This document shows, in pieces, positions 55,874-64,000 of a stretch of 64,000 nucleotides of DNA. The DNA lies in the NCBI GenBank assembly GCA_034440615.1, contig JAOTOM010003194.1:62001-126000 (forward strand), in the 5' to 3' direction. The translations under genes were made by a program, and so were the position numbers. Position 1 is the first letter of the stretch. Every line of letters starts with the position of its first letter. The notes beneath the pieces are model-generated. The model made no database searches. It was not told where the DNA came from and saw only the letters and a program-made list of their open reading frames with translations. The stretch is from Ashinkailepas kermadecensis. Lineage: Eukaryota > Arthropoda > Thecostraca > Neolepadidae.

Positions 55874-57720
55874 TGGTGCGATCGAGAAAAAGAAAAACGG
55901 ACAGAGGCCAACTCCATATGACGTAATTATGAGGGCTGTGCGTCAGGTGAAGTTGAAGAGTAAAACAATACGAAAGACAGCCTCAGATTTCAACATAAAC
56001 TATCGTACCCTCTCAAGATACTGTCATAAGATGTCATGGAACGAAATTGCTGGCACTTCGGGAGCGACTCCGTCACCACAACGTGAAAGAGTTGGATACG
56101 CTCAACCACGAAGGGTTTTCACAGATGAAAGTGAACGTCAGCTTGTCCAGTACATTACGTTTGCTGCTGACATCTACTTCGGTTTGTCTCCACGCGAAGT
56201 CCGAAAACTAGCCTATAGTGTAGCGGTAGCAAACCAACTCAAAGTACCTCAATCATGGACGGACACTGAAGCAGCGGGAGCTGACTGGTTTGCTTCATTT
56301 ATTAAACGTCACCCAACACTGTCGATCAGGAAGCCGGAGGCTACAAGCCTGGCTCGGGCAAGCGCCTTCAACAAGACGACAGTCGGTGCCTTCTTTGATA
56401 ATCTGTCCAAAGTCATGGAAAGGCACAGATACGGACCTGAAAGCATGTGGAACATGGACGAAACAGGAATTACCACTGTACAAAAACCTGATCACGTGGT
56501 TGCACGGAAAGGAGCAAAGCAAGTTGGAAGCGTCACGTCCGCCGAGAGGGGAGAACTTGTCACTGTGGCGGGATGTGTTTCTGCAACAGGAACCACAATT
56601 CCCCCTACTTGGTGTTCCCACGGGTGCATTTCAAAGAGTACATGTTGCGTGGTGCACCTGTCGGATCGTCTGGCGGAACCAATTCTTCCGGACGGATGAA
56701 CGAAGAGAACTTTGTTTCGTTCTTGAAACACTTCGTTCGACACACACGGTGCAGTATCGAGCACCCGTGTTTACTGGTTCTCGATAACCACGGTTCTCAT
56801 CTCAACATAGATGGTCTTGACTATGCCAAAGCTCACGGCGTGACGATGCTAAGCTTTCCGCCGCACACTAGCCATCGCTTACAGCCGCTGGACAGATCGG
56901 TGTACGGCCCGCTCAAGCACTATGTGAATGTTGCATGCGATGCCTGGATGTTAAACCACCCTGGAGCTACAATGACAATCTACGACATCCCAGATATCGT
57001 AGCAACAGCATGGCCTAAGGCTACAACGCCAACAAACATCCAGGCCGGCTTCAAGGCCACAGGAATCTTCCCCTTCGATCGGGAAATTTTCGCAGATGCC
57101 GATTTCCGACCGACGTACGCAACAGACCGACCAGAGCCGAGCCCTGCGGCTGAGGTCACGGGAGACCCAGCTCCAACTGCTACAGCAGAGGCCACGGGAG
57201 ACCAAGATCAAAGTGCTACAGGAGAAGGTACGGCGGGACCAGCTGCAAGTGCTGAAGCAGAGGGCATGGGGGCTCTCTGTCAAAGTCCTGCTGCTCCAGC
57301 AGATGGTCCCAGCACATCGAGCCAGGGTCTATCTCAGGCCCCGGAGAGTGTTCGCCCTTTTCCGAAAGCAGGAAAGCGCAAAACGAGCGCAAGGAGGAAG
57401 GCAACAACCCAGATCCTGACAGATACTCCAGTCAAAAAAGCTCTGGAGAACCAGAAGGCCTCTGGTAAAAGTACAAAGGGCGGCAAGCGGCTCTTTACGG
57501 AGAAGAAACCTGCAGGGAAGAAAACAAAATAAGAAGAGAAGAGTCTCTGTATCTTCCGATTCGTCGGAATACTCTACCTTCTGCCTGGTCTGCACAGAGT
57601 CATTGTCGAACTCGAAGGCAAAAGAAAAATGGGTTCAGTGCATGACATGTGACATGTGGGCGCATGATGCGTGCACACAGGGTGACATGATGTATATATG
57701 TCACAATTGTGAGTCGGAAT
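55874..57720 (+). pseudogene. pogo/Tigger transposase with PHD-like finger, frameshifted
   Basis: An ATG at 55874 starts [11 protein letters not shown]. After a small shift the HTH follows ([19 protein letters not shown]), then a CENP-B-type region and the DDE core: MWNMDETGI (Asp, about 56451), LLVLDNHGSHLN (Asp, about 56777) and PPHTSHRLQPLDRSVYGPLK. The linker is Thr/Ala/Glu-rich. A one-base shift near 56600 splits the core. After a stop at 57530-57532 a shifted frame (57543-57722) reads FCLVC, WVQCMTCDMWAHDAC and YICHNCES, a Cys4-His-Cys3 PHD-like finger. Transposases of this family cut and paste at TA sites, matching the flanks. Three shifts make this copy inactive. Confidence 0.88.
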
Positions 57721-57786
57721 AGAAACCGCTGTGAGTCATCTGACTCAGATTTAAGTGACTGAAGTTTAAGTCATAACTTAAATACC

Positions 57787-58035
57787 TACTGCTGTCTCAC
57801 CCAGCATGTACCGCTGTCTCACCCAGCATGTACCGCTGTCTCACACAGCATGTAACACTGTCTTTCATTATGTACTGCTGTCTCACCCAGCATGTACTGA
57901 TTCCTCACCCAGCATGTACTGCTGTCTCATCCAACATGTACTGCTGTCTCATCCAACATGTACTGATGTCTCATCCAACATGTACTGCTGTCTCATCCAA
58001 CATGTACTGCTGTCTCACATGGCATGTACTGAGGT
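57787..58035. repeat. about 22-bp CAGCATGTACTGCTGTCTCA minisatellite
   Basis: Eleven imperfect units lie between the transposase and the right end of the pogo element. Confidence 0.9.
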
Positions 58036-58701
58036 ACATCTTGATTTTTTATTTGATTTGATTCAGAAATACATTTTTATTTTTGTACACAGAATTCATC
58101 TTTGCAAAATTTGAAAGCTTTAATATCGTTTGAAATTGATTGATGTAGCGGAAATGACTCACCAAGCTTTGGAAAGTATTGAAGGACACATGTGTCAGAT
58201 TTCGCCATCCTAACCGTAATAATAGCTGATATGGTGGGCGTGTGGGGGGGGGGGCGATTTAACTTCCATTCTGCTCGTTCTGCTTGTTCTGCTTAGACAC
58301 CCCTCCATGGCGCATGTTAAGATATTGTCATCAGAAGACAGAAATTTGAAAATTACATACGCGCCAATTAACGTGAAAGAAGTAAACGTCCTCAGACTTA
58401 ATAAAATAGGAAAACAAAACACATCAAATATCAATATTCGTCCATAGGAATAACCCGTGACAACTAACCCAGGGGTAAGTGACAACTTACCCAGACACGG
58501 GGCACATTGTCACACTTTTCTTTGGTCTCTTTGCTCGTTTATAGCAAAGCCAAAATGCAACGTGGAGCAATACAAATTTTTCTCAGCACAGACAAATCTC
58601 CAACCTTTTGTGTCGTACTTAAAGAAATCAAATTGGGTGAGACATTTAGGCGTAAGAAATTGACAAATGAAAACTGAGACAATATGCCCCGGTCTCCCCT
58701 A

Positions 58702-59025
58702 CACGGTCACTGATTGGTGGAAGGGGTGTTCGCATGTTACAGACTAACAGGGTTGATGTGGTCCTGATTTTCTGAGGAGGCATATGCGTCGCCATGGGGC
58801 GTGATAACCATTGTAAGTTAAATATCTGTATGTATTTGTTTTCAAACATTAGGAAAAATTTAGGACAGATGTCTGATTCTTCAAAGCCTCGAAGACCTGA
58901 AGACAGCGACCGAGGGCATGTCAATATCAACTGGACTAAATTCATTTTCACACTGATTGAGAATTTGGTGCAGATAACATTACCCCGACAAAATGTTTAA
59001 AGGTGCACTCCAATGGAGATTAGCC
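58702..59025. other. spacer, nothing recognised
   Basis: No motif-bearing frame is seen. Confidence 0.45.
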
Positions 59026-59029
59026 AACA

Positions 59030-59650
59030 CATGAAAGTTGAATGGATAAAAGGCTGTAAATGATATGAGTCAAACAGATAAAAAGCTGAAAGAACAAAGT
59101 CAAAGATTGAATAAACAAAAAGTCAAAGATTGGAAAACCAACGGGATAAACGTGAAGTGGGATACAATGAAAGGGAATAAGTCCCAAAGACGAAACTTAA
59201 AAGAATACATTAGAAGAAGTAAAGTTGAATAAATATAAGTTCAAAGCATTGAAGTTCAATACACACAATCAAATTGATCGAGTCAAAGAATCCAACTGAT
59301 AAAGTCAATGGGAAGTCAAATGGAAGGAAGCAAACAGACTAAAAGAAAAATTATAGGGCAAACCAACAAAAAGGCAAAAGCAGAAAAACAGAAATGGAAA
59401 TCTAAAAGTCAAAAGAATAAAAGTCCAGAGATACAAAATGGAACGAATAAAAAGTCAAAGGAATTCACATTGAAAGAATAGGTCAAAATAATAGGTCGGA
59501 AAAATGGAAGTTGAAAGAATAAAAATTGAGAAAAAAATTGAAGTAACCACTTAGAAGAATACACCTAAAATAATTGAAATTGAAAGAATGCAGGTTGAAA
59601 GTCAAAAGATGAAAGAATATAAGTAGAAAAGAACAAAATTTGACAAGAAT
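59030..59650. repeat. degenerate AAAGAATAAAAGTC-type purine-rich repeat
   Basis: Loose copies of GAAAGAATAAAAGTC dominate. It is probably the decayed left arm of the array at 60065-61400, from which the CR1 fragment now separates it. Confidence 0.75.
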
Positions 59651-59654
59651 AAAA

Positions 59655-60064
59655 GTTAACAGAATAGTTAAAATCATAAAGTCATAAAGTGTTTAGACTT
59701 AATAAGAGCCACAATGGCCCATCAAGTTTAGCCCTATAAAGGGAAGTTACCATAACCCTGGCAAAAGACACTCATCACCCCAACTAACACCGCATCCTTA
59801 ATTCCAAAGAATCCATCCAGCATCATCCAACCCACCCATCAATGCCTATCTATCTTACCTATCCAACCCTATTCACTCGAAACCACGTAACACATGTGGT
59901 TTGAGTGTCCTACCAATAATTTTCAAACTCCATGTTGAATATTACTCTATTGATCACTACTGTTAGCCATCCCCACCAACTTCATGTCATCATCAAATCT
60001 GAACACCCTATGCATAAGCCCTATCGCAATGCTATTCACAAAAAGGGTAAAGAGAAGGGCCCCA
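59655..60064 (-). pseudogene. inverted CR1-like 3' fragment
   Basis: The minus strand reads VNSIAIGLMHRVFRFDDDMK and LVGMANS (about 59965-60050), the same RT region as at 49670-49750 with FDDD for FADD. A long deletion leads to a GGGCCATTGTGGCTCTTATT tail and ATGACTTTATGA repeat near 59670. It splits the purine-rich repeat. Confidence 0.8.
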
Positions 60065-61400
60065 GGTGTAAAACTTGAAATGTATAGAATGTGGACAGAA
60101 TACAATTCAAGAATAATTCCTTTAAAAAATAATAATAAGGTCGAAAAGGATGCAAGTTGGAAAGGTTAAAAGATGAAATGAGTACAAGTAAAATATGAAG
60201 AAAATTGAAAAGAATAAAATTAGAAAGATTAAAATTTGAAAAGAATAAAAGTAAAAAGGAAAGAAGGTGAAAAGTATGAAAGTTGGAAATAATACAAGTT
60301 GAAAACAATAAAAGCCACAAAGAATAAAATCTGCAAAGAATGAAAGCTTCATGGAATAAAAGCCACAAGGAATAAAAGCTGCAAGGAATAAAAGCCACAA
60401 AGAATAAAAGCCACAAAGAATAAAAGCCACAAGGAATAAAAGCCACAAAGAATAAAAGCTGCAAAGAATAAAAGCTGCAAAGAATAAAAGCGCAAAGAAT
60501 AAAAGCAGCAAAGAATAAAAGTCGCAAAGAATAAAAGCGACAAAGAATAGAAGCCGCAAAGAATAAAAAGCCGCAAAGAATAAAAGCCGCAAATAATCAA
60601 AGCCACAAAGAATAAATGCCGCAAAGAATAAAAGCCGCAAGGAATAAAAGCCACAAAGAATAAAAGCGACAGAGAATAAAAGCCGCAAAGAATAAAAGCC
60701 ACAAAGAATAAAAGCCACAAGGAATAAAAGCTGCAGAGAATAAAAGCAGCAAAGAATAAAAGTCGCAAAGAATAAAAGCGCCAAAGAATAAAAGCCACAA
60801 AGAATAAAAGCCACAAAGAATAAAAGCCGCAAAGAATAAAAGCGACAGAGAATAAAAGCTGCAAAGAATAAAAGCCGCAAAGAATAAAAGCCGCAAAGAA
60901 TAAAAGCCGCAAAGAATAAAAGCCGCAAAGAATAAAAGCTGCAAAGAATAAAGCTGCAAAGAAAAGAGCCACAAAGAATAAAGCCACACAGTATAAAAGC
61001 CAACAAGAATAAAAGCAGACAAGAATGAAAGCCAAAAAGAATAAAACCCAAAAAGAATAAAACCCAAAAAGAATAAAAGTCAAGGAAAATAAAAATTGAG
61101 AAGAATAAAAGTCTAAAAGAAGAACAGTTGAAAAGAATCAAAGTCGAAAAGAGTGAAAAGGATAAAAGTGAAAAGGGCAAAAGTAAAACAAATATGAAAA
61201 GCATAAGTCAAAAGAATTAGTAAAATGTATAAGTGAAAAGCATAAGTCAAAAGCATCAGTCAAAATAAGAAATGAAAAGAATACTTCAAAAGAATAAGTC
61301 AAAAGAATAGAAGTAAAAAAATACAAGTGAAAAGAACACGAGTTGAAAGAATGCAAGCCAAAAGAACAAGTTGGAAGAATAAAAGTCGGGAGAATAGATG
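60065..61400. repeat. 16-bp AAAGAATAAAAGCCGC satellite
   Basis: Some 60 units; the cleanest are at about 60360-60960 with GCCGCAAAGAATAAAA. All six frames are affected; the long minus-strand Phe/Leu-rich frames are by-products. Confidence 0.92.
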
Positions 61401-61404
61401 AAAA

Positions 61405-62780
61405 TATTCCAATTTTGACATACCTAGTACCTATCACCAACGATATCATCAGCTATATTGCCAAATTACCCACCTGAAATGTCCAAATGTAGGTAGGTAC
61501 CCCACACACTTCCTATCCCTACTTCCATTTTATGTTATTACATGCTGTTGCCGTACTTTACTGCCATGAACACAAGGACATTTCAACAGATATAGGTACA
61601 TAAAAAGCAATTACGCGCAATTATTTTCATTTCGAACTCAGTGCCCTGGATTCACCGTCAAATCAGCATGCTACTAACATTACCTGACGCGTAAGCTACT
61701 TCAGTGATGGCCGAACAAAAAAGTGATGGCGATATCAATCGTAAGTTTTATTTTGGAAACACCCACTTTTTAAACCATTAAAGTTTAAATCATTAAGCAT
61801 TAGTTCGAAGTTTTGATATTTACTGATCAATTTGGACTTAAGATCAATTCGGAATAATACAACCCTGAACTAATTTAGAGTCATATTAATGAACTTCGAT
61901 GTTAGCAGCAAGAATCCTGTCACCACTATTTCCACCAGAACGAAAACTTACACACGTATGACCGATTTCGAGTTCACACAAATTCACACACACACACCAC
62001 AAATATTATGTTTTCATGACAATTGAGGTCCATCATAAAACTTCATCAGCTGACTGAGAAAGGTCTAAATGTGAGTTCTGATTGGTCAAAATACCGAGGT
62101 CCAGCGATCGGGCCTCGGTATACACCACCGGACCTCGGTATTCCGTTGTGTAAACTCATTTTGTCCTCGGTAGTCACGGCTCACAAGTGCACACACACTA
62201 TTTTCGTCCTCGGGGTCTATATCTACAATATCCAGTAATGTAATGAGCCCAATATCTAGTATTTCAGACTGTCCACCGACCCTTAGCGGTTGCCTGAGGC
62301 TACAGTCTGGGCCCGCCAGCTGCTAGCGGCTAGCTGTGGTTGTATTCATTTAATGTTCCAACATGTCAATTTGCGCCCAATGTAACCCACCGAGAAGTTG
62401 TTGAAATCGGGGCGAAGTGGCCAAGGTGGGTGGGTGGTGGTTTAGCTTCTCGCTTCTCCACAAACAACAAGAACAGACACGGTCAGCGCGGTAGGCAAGC
62501 TCCCCGCCCCAACTGGCCCCTGGATTGTCCCTCATCAGTCAACACGTGACTTCACCAGATTCAACAGCGCACTAGGCAGTAAGTCCCCATGTACATTTTT
62601 AGCACCACATGCTGCAATGCACTCAAAAGCGATACTTACAATGATCAAAGCAGGTTTCCCCAGAACGAATCAGTACACCAGACGTTCACATCGTTGTGAT
62701 GAAACGAACGTCTGGTGTCACGAACCTCCTCTGGTTCTGACCGAAAGACATAAATGATGTTATATCGGTCACTCATTCAA
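61405..62780. other. non-coding stretch with two inverted-repeat motifs
   Basis: No gene recognised. ATACCGAGG and CCTCGGTAT pair near 62090-62125, and a third CCTCGGTAT follows at 62144. A perfect 13-bp hairpin is at 62675-62718. Confidence 0.5.
62675..62718. repeat. perfect 13-bp inverted repeat
   Basis: ACACCAGACGTTC and GAACGTCTGGTGT are separated by 18 bp. The stem could form a hairpin. No terminator-like T run follows. Confidence 0.85.
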
Positions 62781-62839
62781 TAGAAGTTCTATTACGCATG
62801 CTATGTGTATGATGGCGCCTGCGAAAGTAATAAGCGTAC

Positions 62840-64000
62840 TCTTGACGCGGTACAGCATGCGTCTCAGAGGATCGTCACCGAGGCGTTTAGAACTACGCAG
62901 ATTGTTAGCCTACTCGCAGAGTCGAACGAACCTTCCCTGGCGTTAAGAGATGAAATGCTCGGCCTATGATACGCATGCAGATTACGGCAGTTCGCCACCC
63001 ACCCCACCTACGACACGGTGTTCTCGCGCCATATTCTGGCACTGTTTCGTGGTGGCAGATGTGTGGTAGCTTTGCCGTTCTGTGTACGAATCCGTGCTCT
63101 CTTTGAGGAGAGTGGTGTAGGAATCCGTCGGGTGATGCGTATGCAGAAACTAGCAGTACCGTCCTGGAATCTGCTCTCCCCTGTAGTTGACTTATCGCTC
63201 ACAGAAATGCGCAAAAATGATGTAACACCTGAACTTTTCCGCATGAAAATACTGGAGCAATTGGATTCATATGAAGGATTTACACCAATATTTACTGATG
63301 GATCCAGGACCAGCACTGGAACAGGATGTGCTTTTTATGTGGTTCTTCCGTTAGATATTTTACCCTGCCTGTGCATGCTTCAGTGTATACCTGTGAGTTG
63401 ATAGCAATAACTAAAGCGCTTTCTTTCATCGAGGTATCACAAGCTGTTTCATTGGTCATACTGTCTGACTCTCTCAGCAGCCTTTTGGCACTTACCGCAT
63501 TTTACCCTACCGACACTCTACTGATTGACATTCTGATACGGCTCACTACTCTGTAACGAAACAGAAAAAGCATTTATTTGTGCTGGGTTCCGAGCCATGT
63601 TGGAATTTATGGAAATAAGCGAGCGGATTCCGCAGCGAAATGGGCAGTTCAGAGGCCCCAACATGCGTTCTCCCACTTCCCACCAGGGTCCACATCTCTG
63701 GAATCACATCGTATATGAATGCTAAGTGGTAGAAGAGTTCGGACGCACAGTCGAACAATAAGCTACATTCAATAAAACCTCACCTTGGAGACTGGTCATC
63801 ATGCTATCTCAGATCCAAGAGTGACGAGGCGACTCTATGTAGATTGCGAACTGGCCACACACACGCTACTCACCAATACCTCCTCTGCGGGAAAGAGAAA
63901 CTGAAGTCCCCCCGCTGTCTGGAAGCCCTTACGGTGCGACATGTTTGTTTTCTCGTGCAAACACTTTTCGAGGGAGCGAAGGTTTTTTTACGGAAATCGG
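62840..64000 (+). pseudogene. Jockey/I-like retrotransposon 3' end (RNase H, Cys/His tail)
   Basis: In shifting frames: LAVPSWNLLSP, then RNase H with PIFTDGSRTSTGTG (about 63286), CELIAITKALSFIE, VILSDSLSSLLAL and WVPSHVGIYGNKRADSAAK (about 63582). A CRLRTGHTHATHQYLLC and LTVRHVC-like tail follows. At least three frameshifts. It runs off the window's right edge. RT motifs lie upstream of it only as weak remnants. Confidence 0.8.

Larger units (their letters stand above)
54162..58699 (+). mobile_element. pogo/Tigger-like DNA transposon
   Basis: TA at 54160-54161 and 58700-58701 flanks inverted ends GGGGAGACCGGGGCCATTTG and CAATATGCCCCGGTCTCCCC (on the plus strand). Subterminal TTGTCACA/TGTGACAA words recur near both ends. 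The element carries a CENP-B/DDE transposase (55862-57532) and two nested MITEs (54644-55392). At 4.5 kb it is long because of these and of repeats. Confidence 0.93.

Noticed and set aside
60122..61204. 360-codon minus-strand frame, Phe/Leu-rich, looks like a membrane protein
   Set aside because: It is the translation of the 16-bp AAAGAATAAAAGCCGC satellite; other frames there are just as open.

Overview
This is an animal nuclear window, most likely from an arthropod. A crustacean such as a barnacle is my guess, at low confidence. The evidence is an intron-split heme-peroxidase gene with insect/crustacean-like motifs, GC-rich exons in AT-richer introns, and a dense mix of non-LTR retrotransposons, a Ty3/gypsy element, hAT, pogo and P-like DNA transposons, tRNA-derived SINEs and minisatellites. 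No rRNA gene, CRISPR array or bacterial feature is visible.

The host backbone is one peroxidase gene on the minus strand. Its exons lie at about 42.8k, 41.6k, 18.65k, 17.5k, 16.6k, 15.5k, 14.5k and 5.35k. Nearly all exon-exon joins keep frame. N-terminal exons, including the distal-His exon, are not in the window. The expected last exon is missing downstream. A peroxidase C-terminal exon does sit at 1305-1472, but on the plus strand and with a phase that does not fit. Almost every exon is bracketed by a small tandem array, and several arrays are copies of the exon/intron junction itself, splice site included.

Most of the rest is transposons, often nested. Intron 14.4k-5.4k holds a Jockey-like element (5674-14053, 14-bp TSD) split by a P-like terminal-inverted-repeat element (9738-12403). 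Intron 41.6k-18.7k holds a Ty3/gypsy element (LTRs at 19080-19276 and 40220-40417, minus strand). Its pol gene is split by a hAT transposon (20388-26483) and by an 8.8-kb, mostly non-coding insert (26519-35342).

Upstream of the gene, a CR1-like element is split at 43914/49543 by a 5.63-kb unit flanked by a perfect 9-bp duplication. This unit encodes a reverse transcriptase and a restriction-like endonuclease. In the same open frame as the endonuclease it then carries a glycine-rich run, a USP2-like fragment and a complete-looking USP35/38-type deubiquitinase catalytic domain. This is the best candidate for an undescribed system in the window.

Further right are a second type of non-LTR element (51.3-53.5k), a pogo/Tigger element with a PHD-like finger (54162-58699) that contains two nested hAT-type MITEs, a long 16-bp minisatellite (59.0-61.4k) interrupted by an inverted CR1 tail, and the RNase H end of a Jockey/I-type element at the right edge. 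Almost all transposon reading frames carry frameshifts or stops. Boundaries given without a target-site duplication are approximate.
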